A stretch of 13,201 nt of DNA from Dunaliella salina. Lineage: Eukaryota > Chlorophyta > Chlorophyceae > Chlamydomonadales > Dunaliellaceae. Below, piece by piece: positions 1 through 7,617 of this stretch. Position 1 is the stretch's first letter, and every line of letters begins with the position of its first letter. The translations under genes and the position numbers were made by a program. The DNA is taken from assembly GCA_002284615.2 (NCBI GenBank), contig MU070232.1:29956-43156 (forward strand). The letters are read 5' to 3'. Under the pieces are notes generated by a model that ran no database searches, had not been told where the DNA came from, and worked only from the letters and a program-made list of their open reading frames with translations.

Positions 1-95
<95 letters not shown>
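1..95. repeat. (CAT)n microsatellite, about 31.7 uninterrupted units
   Basis: A perfect CAT trinucleotide run starts at the first base and ends with a partial unit before ATGCC. Because it begins at the window edge, its true length is unknown. There are no interruptions, which is typical of a young, length-variable locus. No open frame around it looks real. Confidence 0.98.
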
Positions 96-587
96 ATGCC
101 GCCCCTGTGTCATAAAGAGCTGGCTTTGTCAATGTTTCAGCGTCGCTTGCAACGCTTCCCCCACGTGTCCCTGTGCCCTTGCAGGTTCATTTGATGCCTA
201 CAAGAAAGTCTGAACACCCATTTTATGGCGGTCTTGCATACGGAAAACCTTCAGATCATACAGGCTCTTTCTACTTTCCCGAAAATTGGTTGACCCCAGA
301 TCACTCTCCTGGCCTCAGATCACCCTAAAATGGCCCACAGCCCCACCCTGGGACCATTTTCACCCCCAAGATATTTTCTTATAACCCTTATATGATATGC
401 TAACATCCTGCATATCCAAAGGTAGGAATGAAGAAGGTCAAAAATCGACCTTCTTGGCACCCCTAATGCTGGATTTTCTCAGAGGGGGGCAGCTGGCCAA
501 TTTGCCAGACATGCTCTTTCCCAACTTTCTTTCTTGAATCCGATCATGCTAACTGTTGTAAGTCTGCTGTGGTTACAAGGTGTATTA
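96..587. other. Gene-free spacer with one strong hairpin
   Basis: I see no coding frame, RNA gene or terminal repeat of a known element here. The only clear structure is the perfect inverted repeat at 431-455, listed separately. Two short CAGATCAC copies lie at about 298 and 315. The stretch is probably old intergenic or decayed transposon DNA. Confidence 0.5.
431..455. other. Perfect 9-bp inverted repeat (hairpin)
   Basis: AAGAAGGTC at 431-439 pairs exactly with GACCTTCTT at 447-455 across a 7-nt loop. No U-run or coding neighbour gives it a terminator role, and the host is eukaryotic. It could be part of a decayed mobile element or chance. Confidence 0.5.
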
Positions 588-606
588 AAAGAGAGAGAGA
601 GGGAGG

Positions 607-692
<86 letters not shown>

Positions 693-693
693 T
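588..693. repeat. (GA)n microsatellite with GGGA interruptions
   Basis: An AG dinucleotide tract of about 100 bp has an early GGGAGGGAGG interruption near 601-611 and a GAAAGA interruption near 673. Purines are all on the + strand. Reading frames through it give only alternating Arg/Glu (+) or Ser/Leu (-) and are not genes. Confidence 0.97.
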
Positions 694-1242
694 AAGAGAA
701 GACTCAGGTTTTAAGATTGATCCCATATATTGCACAGAAAATCCAATTGACCAGTTTAGTCACATAACAACTCACCCCCTTCTTCCTAAGGAGCGTCTAT
801 GCGACTGAAAGCAGCAAAATACACAAGTGCCAAAATTGTATGGAGAGCATGAATACAATGTGAAGCTGGAATACAAATGACCTCCAGACAAGAACACCAG
901 TTTGCAGCAAAAGTGCAAATACATGAGTCAACACATGTGCACTTATCCTTGCCAAGCACGAAAAGTTTATGTTGCATTGGTAAACCGGACTGATCATCCG
1001 CTTAGCCACAACATCTTTCTTTCCATAATTTTATCACCTCCTTTGGAGTTGGTAAGACCTTGCCGTGCACGGGCAACACACTTAAGCATGTGAAGGGTAC
1101 AATTCCCTTATGTTGCAACCAGTGTTCCTTATTCTTCTAACAGTAACTTTTGCCCTAAGCAACTACTATGGCAAGCTCTTACACATGCAACAGGCTTACT
1201 CCCGTTTTTCCTATAAACCTGAGGTCAGGTTTCTTTTTTTCA
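694..1242. other. Gene-free stretch upstream of an LTR-like junction
   Basis: No protein family is recognisable in any frame. The 3' part contains the short perfect inverted repeat AACCTGA-GG-TCAGGTT at 1217-1232, a few bases before the G-run at 1243. From its position before a polypurine-tract-like run, this could be the 3' internal end of an LTR retrotransposon, but I cannot identify pol residues in it. Confidence 0.35.
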
Positions 1243-1400
1243 GGGGGGGGGGGATGTAACAATTGAGTTACATGCTCTATATTTTTTTATGAACGTACTT
1301 ATGTACATATTACTGGCTCATTTCCCATCTTGGGTTATCACTTGTATGACAAAGGAGTTTTACTCCTCGCGGAATCTATTTCAGGCAGTTCAATAGAGGT
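1243..1400 (+). mobile_element. Candidate polypurine tract and 5' end of an LTR
   Basis: Eleven G and an A (1243-1254) are followed directly by TGTAAC at 1255. TGTAAC is repeated in inverted form as GTTACA six bases later (1267-1272). A purine run abutting TG is the usual junction between the internal region and the 3' LTR of a retrotransposon. A second short inverted repeat, AGGAGT-TTT-ACTCCT, follows near 1354-1368. No second LTR copy or target-site duplication is visible in the window, so the end at 1400 is arbitrary and this is only a structural guess. Confidence 0.3.
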
Positions 1401-1602
1401 AGGATTACTTTTTGCAATCCTCATTGGCAAAGTCTAGGCAGAGATTCACGGAGAGGGGCGTCGTTGGGGCCTCCTCTCCTGCACGCTCGTGCTCCAGGTG
1501 CTTTGCACCACCTTTCTTGCGCATCGAGATAGGCGTACGCCACTCCCTGCTGCTACACAATACCCGCATAGGTGGGGATCAACCTTCCCACACCCAGGTT
1601 TT

Positions 1603-2362
1603 TTAACGAGCAAGCCTCAAATTGAGCTTCATCCCCCCTATCAAACAGTGCCACCACCTCAGCCTCGTTCCACATCTTCCTACACCCATGAACACACTGG
1701 GCGCCGCCTCAGACGTACAGTCAACCAACCTACACCCATAGGTTGTCTTGGAACACGACAAGCTGCAAATGTCATGGAAATGCAACCATTGGAGGAGCCA
1801 TTCAGCAAAAAAATTCGCTCCAATTTTACACTCAGCAACACTTCCACACAAGCACTCCACCCCTCTGCAAGAAATCCACTGCAAGTCTGGATACTCTGGC
1901 TCATTCCGGACAAGATACTACCGCAGAAGGGCCACTCAGCAAACGCACACGCTCAGCATTGAGAAATACCCCTTCATCCATGTCCCAATTCAGCCAGACT
2001 AGCCCAAATGGTAGCAGTTTACGTGCTTGTTTGAGCACTGCTCACCATACCCCTACACAGCCCAACCCCCCTAGCGCTTACCACCAATATCAGACAGATG
2101 ATTGTCTCAGCCCTCAGACACAAACTCATACTCCGCACAGCCTAGATACTCAAACAACAGACCCAAAAAGAAGAGGCAACAACTACTGCACACAGACAGA
2201 GGTATTATTTCCCCAGCTATCTACTTTCTAAGCTCCCTTTCCCAAAGCCCAAAGGTCTGGAACTATAGGGAAAACACAGCTAAGAAATTAGCTGAAGAAC
2301 TACTACTGCTAGCCATGCTATCAGCTCTCTCTTCTATCATGATTCAAATATTACTCACATAG
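1603..2362 (+). pseudogene. N-terminal low-complexity, basic segment of the LINE A protein
   Basis: The segment is rich in Pro, Ser, Thr, Gln and His, like the disordered N-terminus of many LINE proteins. The most protein-like reading uses frame 1 at 1603-1880, frame 3 at about 1890-2160 and frame 2 at about 2160-2362. Two similar basic motifs occur in tandem: EPFSKKIRS (1795-1821) and GPLSKRTRS (1929-1955). A classical monopartite nuclear-localisation-like run, RPKKKRQQ, lies near 2159-2182, followed by a helical stretch around KVWNYRENTAKKLAEELL. These would suit nuclear import of a retrotransposon RNP, but that is inference. No enzymatic domain is recognisable. Confidence 0.45.
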
Positions 2363-2405
2363 AAGATTGGATAAATTACGCAGAATACAAGAAAGAACAA
2401 ATAAC

Positions 2406-2426
2406 NCCCCCCCCCCCNCCCCCCCT
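2406..2426. repeat. Poly-C run with ambiguous bases
   Basis: A run of about 20 C residues is broken by N at 2406 and 2418 and by a T. It reads as proline in the surrounding LINE A segment. The ambiguity codes mean the length is not reliable, so the frame across it cannot be decided from this sequence. Confidence 0.9.
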
Positions 2427-2457
2427 CCAAGTGCAATATCACACCCATTAAGCACCT

Positions 2458-2860
2458 ATGATCATTGAAAAATGGGCCCTGCCACTATTTAAACAAGCTA
2501 ACCTTGTGTTTGAAGATGTCTTACCTGCTGCTCGCACTGATGTTGAGTGTGCCTGCTGCCAAATTTGCAATTACTACCGAAGTTATGAAACTGGAACCTT
2601 ACAGCATCCACTCCTTAATATGAACATTTGTGATGTATGCCACCAGACGTACCATTGGGAATGCATGGAAGAACTTAATAATCTACTTAGATGAGCGAAG
2701 ACAAGACATTAAAACAGCTGGCACATGGGCATGTCCTGCCTGTGCAAACCTAAATGATGCCCAGAAATCAAAAGAGAGTGGCAGACTAAACAAGAACTCG
2801 AGAGGGTCACTTGGAAGCCCTCCTGGGAATCAGAGGATTTACGGGAGACGTGCCTAGATT
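2458..2860 (+). pseudogene. PHD-type (C4HC3) zinc finger segment of LINE A, frameshifted
   Basis: Zinc ligands fall in PHD order and spacing: CxxC at 2557 and 2566, CDVC at 2629 and 2638, then xxxxHxxC with His at 2653 and Cys at 2662. A final WxCPAC pair has Cys at 2732 and 2741. The Trp two residues before the last Cys pair is also typical of PHD fingers. The first six ligands are in frame 1 and the last pair in frame 2, so a frameshift lies near 2690. A further shift near 2780 continues into a third frame reading WKPSWESEDLRET. In host proteins PHD fingers read histone H3 tails. In a retrotransposon this could help target-site choice, which is inference. A RING or other C4HC3 finger is less likely given the WxC. 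Confidence 0.6.
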
Positions 2861-3215
2861 TAAAAAGTGTTTGCTAAGTTTTAAGCACAACAGAACAAGC
2901 TGCACCTCTCCAAGCCCCCCGGCAGATTCTACTCTCTCACATTTTGAAAGGCAGGGTATTGAAAAACCTAATGCAACCAATGTATGGCAGCAGAAATTGA
3001 ACACAGAATTGCGTGACAAAATCAAATTTGACACAAACCCCACCAATCCTTAAGCAGACATAAAACCCACAGGCTCATGCAAATATTGGCTGCGCGAGGT
3101 TGACCTTGTGAACTACACGTATCAGCAACCCCCTCATCCAGCATCATCTGACACAGGATCCCACAGCCGTTCCCCTCCTACTCCATCCCCTTCATTCTTC
3201 CAGAAATCTACACGG
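2811..3215 (+). pseudogene. LINE A linker between the zinc finger and the PCIF1-like segment
   Basis: From about 2870 the best reading is frame 3: LSHFERQGIEKPNATNV, then WQQKLNTELRDKIKFDTN, then a stop at 3051 and continuation as ADIKPTGSCKYWLREVD to about 3110. The charged, regular pattern looks like genuine former coding sequence rather than noise. I do not recognise a named domain. After about 3130 this frame becomes Pro/Ser-rich, and the reading moves to frame 2 near 3215. Confidence 0.45.
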
Positions 3216-3943
3216 CACACATGGCCTGCATATACAATACGCAAGGCAAATTTGTTGATATGATTTCCCCTAGCTGTTTCCAAATTCTCTACAGGGCTCT
3301 TCATGGGGCCAAGCTTGCTGGCATGTGCAGGATAATTACACCAGATCCAGGCAGCTTTGCTACTGGGCTGCAAGGACTTTTTTCCTGGAGATCCATGCTT
3401 GAAAGAAGGTGCTCTAGCAAGAAGATCAAAGATTCTTTTTCAAGAGCCCTCCCAACTCACATTCATACTGCCCTTTAAAAATAGGCTTTGGTAACCCAAG
3501 ATAAAATGGCCTCCCCACTGGATCACAACCTGCAATGCCAGAACTATTTGAGTACGGACTCCCGAGACACTCTTTTTGGTGTCATGCATAGTGCCTTTTC
3601 ATCCAAATTCTCAGGCTTCTCAGTATGCCATCCCACTTATGATGAAGAATTGATGACTCAAGCTTTGCAACATGCCATGTACTATGCCATTCTCAACACG
3701 GATGCCACTGCTACATTCATGTTCCTTCTGGCTTGGGGTAAGAACATGATAATCACCCGTACTCTAGACTTTTCACTGCCTACCCCCACCTCTGCTACGA
3801 CCTGGGAACTATACCTCGTGAGAATCTTGACTACAGTGCCCCTCAATTCTGCCCTAAGCAAGAGATATCTCTACCTAAGTGTACCTGGGACCTGTTTGGA
3901 ATACAAGGTTTACAAGCAGAAGCCACTCAGTCAAAACGTTTGA
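3200..3943 (+). pseudogene. LINE A segment resembling the PCIF1-type adenosine methyltransferase core
   Basis: One frame (frame 2) is open over most of this stretch, broken only by TAA at 3476 and TAG at 3482. It carries DTLFGVMHSAFSSKFSGFSV followed at 3629 by HPTYDEELM, a helix-like LQHAMYYAI, and a hydrophobic strand TATFMFLLAW. In PCIF1, the enzyme that N6-methylates the cap-adjacent adenosine of mRNA, the catalytic motif is NPPF followed by an EELM-like helix start and a hydrophobic strand, so the order and local spacing match. Here Asn is His and the second Pro is Thr; I cannot tell whether that is loss of activity or the norm for this family. No S-adenosylmethionine site is evident upstream. 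It could be a chance resemblance within an unnamed LINE domain. Confidence 0.4.
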
Positions 3944-4370
3944 CTGCTGGGCTGTAAGTTTAGAGTGGAAATTAAACATGAAAATAGAATAGATTGGCAA
4001 AGGTTTGAGCAAAAAAGAGGGATTTTAGTTTTAGCAATGCAGCAAGCAAGAAAAAAAGGTGTTTAGCCAATCACAGCAAGCAAAGTAAAAAAGGACAAGG
4101 AAAAAAAATAAACCCAAAAGATGAAATGTGTTGTTTGTTGTAGAGGCCTTGTGAGAAAGTTGGGACGCCTGACATAAGAAACTCCTCCTTTTAAAACTAA
4201 GAGGAATGGTAGAGGAGGGAATATCTCCCTACAAAAAGGCAAGCCAGAATGTATTCATCCTCTTTGAACAAGTCTTGTCGAACAAGTCTTGTGTCTTGTT
4301 AAATCAGGGTTTCTTTCAGTAGGCTGGCGCTGCTGAAGATATTGTCAAATGTGGGTGGAACAAAGTCTTT
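3944..4370. other. Non-coding block inside LINE A, promoter/LTR-like composition
   Basis: No coding frame. The block is purine- and A-rich in its first half (several A7-A8 runs), has an AGCCAATCACAGC CCAAT-like site at about 4066-4078, a TATA-like CTACAAAAAGG near 4229, and then an imperfect tandem repeat with two GAACAAGTCTTGT copies (4266-4278 and 4280-4292). A CCAAT site, TATA-like box and a pyrimidine-rich start region in about 300 bp is how many LTRs look, so a solo LTR inserted into or replacing the deleted part of LINE A is possible. I could not find matching TG...CA ends with a target duplication. Confidence 0.3.
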
Positions 4371-4629
4371 ATGTTTGGAATACTACAGCCCAAGTCCATC
4401 TCAGCAACCATAACAAAGACTAACAAGCTGAAAATTAGCAGCAACAACGCTGCTCTAAATCCCATGCATACTCACATGCGAGGTTTCAATAAAAAAACAG
4501 GTTTCAATAAACTGGAAAGCCTCCATTTGACAAACAACACGTCTCCAAGCACCCTAGAAATTCACACATGAGTCTCCAAGATACAGACTTGGTTGCCCAG
4601 CCAATCCAGTACTCCTAACTCTCAAAGTT
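4371..4629 (+). pseudogene. LINE A region just upstream of RNase H
   Basis: A short open frame (frame 3, 4371-4571) ends in a stop and continues weakly as WLPSQSSTPNSQSC to the RNase H start. It contains the near-tandem AGGTTTCAATAAA duplication at 4481-4511. The segment joins smoothly to the RNase H domain, as the RT-RNase H linker would, but no RT motif is present. The family cannot be assigned from this part alone. Confidence 0.35.
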
Positions 4630-5230
4630 GCTGACTGGAGGACATGGGCATACACAGATGGCAGCTGCCTTGTCCCTAGCAGTAAGCAAGAATATTGGGC
4701 AGGCGCCTACTGCCCACTTACTGACAACAAGCACTTTGTAGAACCATAACTCGACCTGAGTTGGTAGCAATTGCTGCTGCGATCGCTAAATATGCAAACA
4801 TTGCATCGCTAAATATGCAAACATTGCATCAGACAGCCTCACTTCCTTCAAACAAATACGAAAACAACTTATTTACCCTGAGAAACACTGAAGCATACTC
4901 AAGGAGGCGTCCTTAAAATGATTTCATCTCTCGTTAGCAACTCATACCAAAGTTCAATTTTGCAATGTGGAGGCTCATGCTGGTGTAACTGGAAATGAAC
5001 GTGCAGATGCTATTGCAAAACATCAGGCAAGGCAAGCCAACAACTGTGTGGCAGACGCTGAAATCCATGGTGCAGGTCCTAGCGGAAATCTATTCACACA
5101 CATGTTTTTGCTAGCCAAGGAAGAACAAAGAGAGCATGCCGCAGGTACATCTTCAGGTCCACCACCTGCTTTCAAGCTCACCTATCTCCCCAATCTTCAA
5201 TATTCTCTCAAATTTCCACATGCATTCTAA
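4630..5230 (+). pseudogene. RNase H domain of LINE A, broken in three frames
   Basis: All four catalytic acidic positions of a retroelement RNase H can be found. They are Asp in WAYTDGSC (codon 4657), Glu in RPELVAIAAAI (4752 onward), Asp in IASDSLTSF (about 4832) and Asp in HAGVTGNERADAIAKHQ (about 5006). They occupy frames 1, 3 and 2 in turn. A stop at 4747 and a 23-bp tandem duplication (4782-4827) cause the shifts, and TGA and TAA-type stops follow before 4967. RNase H removes the RNA strand during reverse transcription. Presence of RNase H downstream of the missing RT fits LINE families such as those with an RNase H after RT. The last part (to 5230) is a Gly/Pro linker reading GPPPAFKLTYLPNLQYSLK. 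Confidence 0.85.
4782..4827 (+). repeat. 23-bp exact tandem duplication inside RNase H
   Basis: ATCGCTAAATATGCAAACATTGC occurs at 4782-4804 and again, without change, at 4805-4827. The duplication adds 23 bases and so destroys the RNase H frame. Exact identity suggests it is recent relative to the other lesions. Confidence 0.95.
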
Positions 5231-5420
5231 ACACAAACTCGAATATGCCAAAACAGGTTACTACTCCTATCAAAACTTATTACCACAAGTAGATCAAAAA
5301 ATCAGATATGCCTTCAAAAATATACCCAACATTTCCCTACCCATGAAGCAAACCATCTTGCAGTTTCGCACAGGAACAATACAAAACATGCAGTCTGATT
5401 TAAAATGTCTACTGACCTAA
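5210..5420 (+). pseudogene. LINE A connection region between RNase H and the terminal Cys/His motif
   Basis: After a frameshift near 5215 the reading moves to frame 3: HMHSKHKLEYAKTGYYSYQN, then LLPQVDQKIRYAFKNIPNIS and ILQFRTGTIQNMQ, ending in a stop at 5418. A basic, aromatic-rich stretch that ends in an FRTG-type sequence before a Cys/His knuckle is common in LINEs that carry a C-terminal RNase H. The zinc motif itself is in the next frame, so another shift lies near 5405. Confidence 0.6.
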
Positions 5421-5690
5421 TGTGCCCCTTTCCAGGCTGCCCTCAATTGGACAGCGCACTCCACATGCTCTCAGGCTGCCAGAACCATATCATCTCCAAC
5501 ATGAAAACTGAATGACATAACATTGCAGGCAGAATGATAACATAAATACTCAGCAAAAGCCCTGTGAGAGCAGGCCTGGTCTACACGGATATGAGAAGAT
5601 ATTTTAAACTTGCACAACTCGATGCTATTATGATTACCTCATTTGATACCAAACCAACTCCTAATAGTATCTCGAGAAAATAAATTCCAT
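5405..5690 (+). pseudogene. Terminal Cys/His (zinc-knuckle-like) tail of LINE A
   Basis: Frame 2 gives LMCPFPGCPQLDSALHMLSGC, that is CxxxxC-x11-H-xxxx-C, starting at 5423. Such a motif is the typical end of LINE ORF2 proteins and is thought to bind nucleic acid. Downstream reading continues as NHIISNMKTE, a TGA at 5513, HNIAGRMIT, a TAA at 5534, then ILSKSPVRAGLVYTDMRRYF to a stop near 5682. The frame is constant over this stretch; only stops have been gained, mostly explicable as CGA to TGA-type transitions. The tail then runs into an A-rich tract. Confidence 0.65.
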
Positions 5691-5693
5691 CGA

Positions 5694-5735
5694 GAAAAAA
5701 AAAAAGGAAGGAAGGAAGAAGGAAGGAAGGAAAGA
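5694..5735. repeat. A-run followed by degenerate (GGAA)n
   Basis: Eleven or so A residues at 5695-5705 lead into AAGGAAGG-type repeats up to about 5732. This could be the remains of the LINE A poly-A tail with microsatellite growth from it, since it lies where the coding relic ends. Confidence 0.8.
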
Positions 5736-6350
5736 TTGGTGTAAGAAGATCAAAAACACTCTAAAGATCTCGACATCACTTAGCAAATGGCACCAATCAC
5801 TCGTGAACGCCAAATTCACATCCTTACCTTTGCCAATTGAACCCCTAAACACACAGTTACGCGAGCAAATGAAAATACTAACGAGTTGGAGCGCACTGTA
5901 CTCCTGGATAAACGACAATTCTGCTTTAAACCAAACCGTATTATCCAATTCATCATATTCCATCACGACATGGCCTTCTTGTGGAAACAAGACACTCTGT
6001 TAGACTCCTTACGACATGAAAACATTGCCAGCAACGTTTTTGTAGTGACCAAGGATACGGTCCCTGACGACCGCAAAAACTCTAGACCCTCTTTCTGGAA
6101 CAGATCGTGCCAAAGACATTTTCCTTGGCCTAAGGAGTAAATTCCTCAACTTTTTCAAAATGCATGTCTAATACTTGATACCTTGAAGAAACGCTCACAA
6201 TTCTACATCAAGGTTTTTGGAGGAGTCCATTCTCATTTACATCTACGAGGAGGCCGCTCTATCTCAAACTCTTTGATCTTTGGGATTCTTTTCATGCAGA
6301 GCTCGAGGCTCTGAATGTGTGTATGCATTCCTTTTCATTATATTTTAGTG
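5736..6350 (+). pseudogene. Unidentified frameshifted coding relic
   Basis: Several short, protein-like stretches succeed each other on the + strand in changing frames: KWHQSLVNAKFTSLPLPIEP (frame 1, open about 5700-6003), then IIFHHDMAFLWKQDTLLDSL and NVFVVTKDTVPDDR (frame 3, 5886-6140). Next come DRAKDIFLGLRSKFLNFFKM (frame 1, from 6103), KRSQFYIKVFGGVHSHLHLR (frame 3, from 6189) and FDLWDSFHAELEALNVC (frame 2, from about 6275). Read in order, they suggest one protein of about 190 residues that has decayed by small indels. I do not recognise the family. Position just after LINE A suggests retroelement origin, perhaps a C-terminal part of the same or a neighbouring element. Confidence 0.4.
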
Positions 6351-6830
6351 ATAAGTTGCTCATTTTTGTTTTCTTCCTTCCGACATCGAGTAAACTGTAG
6401 ACTATCTATCCAGATGTCTGAGAAACTTTAACTGCGAAGTCCGGGGGATCAACTTTCCCATGTCCAGAAGCCTCAGGGCACCAAGGGCGACTCCCCCGCT
6501 CAGCCACCGCTAGCCCATGGGCCCAAGCGGTCTTTGGGGCAGGAGCAGCTTAACAGAAGAATTGCCCCCGCCACCAAGGGTCGGCGGGCCAGAGGAGGAG
6601 ATCCCTCCTGACATGATGCTGTGGGAGCCAGCCAATCGTGATTGGGAGCCAATAGACAGGGAGGGCAATCCTCCCTGTAAGCCACCACCGCTTTCCATCA
6701 GCCAACCTCACTCACCCGTTTGGGGGGCTAGGTGGGGGGAAGGAGCATACACCATCTACATTGGGGACGCCTGATATGAACAGTAGTGGTGCTACCTTCC
6801 CTTGAAGCCCACTGAAGGAGACATCTAGGC
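6351..6830. other. G/C-rich unassigned block between relics
   Basis: From about 6430 the sequence becomes rich in CCC and GGG, unlike its neighbours. An open + frame at 6517-6774 gives a Pro/Gly/Glu-rich 85-residue translation with no recognisable motif; composition alone can keep such a frame open. The motif AGGTGGGGGGAA at 6730-6741 also occurs at the chromovirus polypurine tract (8364-8375), so an LTR junction could lie here. Upstream (6351-6430) is T-rich with nothing recognisable. Confidence 0.35.
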
Positions 6831-7225
6831 TGCATACCATTCTGATCCCTTGTTCTCCAGACGCAAGTACATAAGAGGATTAGAATGCCGTGAAGGCATT
6901 TGGTATGACAAAGAAAGAATGGTTGTGCCCAAAAGCCCTCTGTTAAAGAGGCGCATCACCTGGTGACTCGTGACTTGTATTGGGGTATGGAATGAAGTCT
7001 GATGTTGAAGACTATGTGCGCCACTGTGATGCCTGCCAAAGGCACAAAGTTAGCACTCAAATGTATGGAGGAAAGATGCAACCTCTGCCTATACTCAGAA
7101 AAAGGTGGGAAAGCGTGTCTGTTGACCTCATAGTAAAGTTGCCTGTCACGGCGGCTGGCCACGACACTATTTGGTATTTGTGGACAGGCTTAGCAAGATG
7201 GTACATTTTTGTTGCCAACCACTGA
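6829..7225 (+). pseudogene. Gypsy integrase N-terminus: zinc finger and first catalytic Asp
   Basis: Frame 1 reads AYHSDPLFSRRKYIRGLECR and EGIWYDKERMVVPKSPLLKR, which is the lead-in to a gypsy H2C2 integrase zinc finger, and stops at 6964. Frame 2 then gives GMKSDVEDYVRHCDACQRHK from about 6989, the CxxC half of that finger. The histidine half is missing: about twenty residues between KRRI and HLVTRDLYW appear deleted. The catalytic core starts with RWESVSVDLIVKLPV, which contains the first active-site Asp (codon near 7126), and degrades at a TGA at 7223. Zinc finger and core together would bind and join retrotransposon DNA ends. Confidence 0.85.
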
Positions 7226-7226
7226 A

Positions 7227-7617
7227 GCAGGGCTAGATGCCAAACGCTTTGCAAAAAAATTTTGTGGAGAACGAAATCCGGCTACATGGCTTACCTAGGT
7301 CACTCTTTTCTGATCGTGGTCCCCAGTTGAACAACATCATCTGGGAATCTGTGTGCACGCTCTTAGCATGGATAAGAGGATGTCCAATGCCTTCCACCCT
7401 GACGGATGGTCAAACAGAGCGCACCAACAGGACCTTAGCATGTGCCGGGTTTGCCATCAATAACTCCTGGCAAGAGTCTGCATGGAACACACCCTTCTAT
7501 CTCAACTACGGACAGCTTCCTTTGACGTCAACAACGTTGCACTTGTCAAACCCGGGTACTCAAGCTTGTGGGTGTGCAGAAGGCATTGCAAGAAGTGTCA
7601 AGCTAGCGCCAAGGTGA
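7227..7617 (+). pseudogene. Gypsy integrase catalytic core, DD34E variant
   Basis: The frame at 7237-7617 gives AKRFAKKFVENEIRLHGLPR, then SLFSDRGPQLNN and TDGQTERTNRTL. The second Asp (SDRG) and the Glu (QTER) are present, but 34 rather than the usual 35 residues lie between them, because the normal HPQ block before TDGQTE is corrupted. A stretch then appears deleted, and FAINNSWQESAWNTPFYLNY follows, the conserved helix after the core in chromovirus integrases. The frame ends at a TGA at 7615. The preceding part of the core (VDRLSKM-like block) is scrambled around 7190-7235. Confidence 0.85.

Larger units (their letters stand above)
1600..5690 (+). mobile_element. LINE A: decayed, internally deleted non-LTR retrotransposon relic
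   Basis: Consecutive + strand protein relics belong together by order and style: a Pro/Ser/Thr-rich basic N-terminus (1603-2362), a PHD-type zinc finger (2458-2850), an alpha/beta segment with PCIF1-like motifs (3200-3943), an RNase H domain (4630-5040), a connection region and a terminal Cys/His motif (5423-5480). The reading frame changes at least eight times and there are many stops, so it cannot be translated. Endonuclease and reverse transcriptase should lie between the PCIF1-like part and RNase H, but only about 430 non-coding bases are there. Alternatively, two different LINE fragments lie side by side. The 5' boundary is uncertain. The 3' boundary is set where coding similarity gives way to an A-rich/GGAA run. 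Confidence 0.65.

Noticed and set aside
1..95. CRISPR-like array at the window start
   Set aside because: It is a pure trinucleotide run with no spacers; no repeat-spacer pattern occurs anywhere in the window.
569..808. Open frame of Arg/Glu repeats on + and Ser/Leu repeats on - at the GA microsatellite
   Set aside because: The frames stay open only because a dinucleotide repeat has no stops; there is no flanking coding sequence.
786..1009. Cys-rich short frames on the - strand (786-977, 797-1009)
   Set aside because: Cysteines are not in a known spacing, there is no signal peptide with a sensible context, and the frames overlap each other without any family resemblance.
2811..2830. WKPSWE near 2812 as a chromodomain-like end similar to the gypsy WKPEEN
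   Set aside because: The surrounding residues do not continue as a chromodomain, and the segment fits the LINE A linker in order and orientation.
6517..6774. 85-codon Pro/Gly/Glu-rich open frame as a gene
   Set aside because: No motif, G/C-rich composition lowers stop frequency, and three frames are partly open on both strands in the same place.
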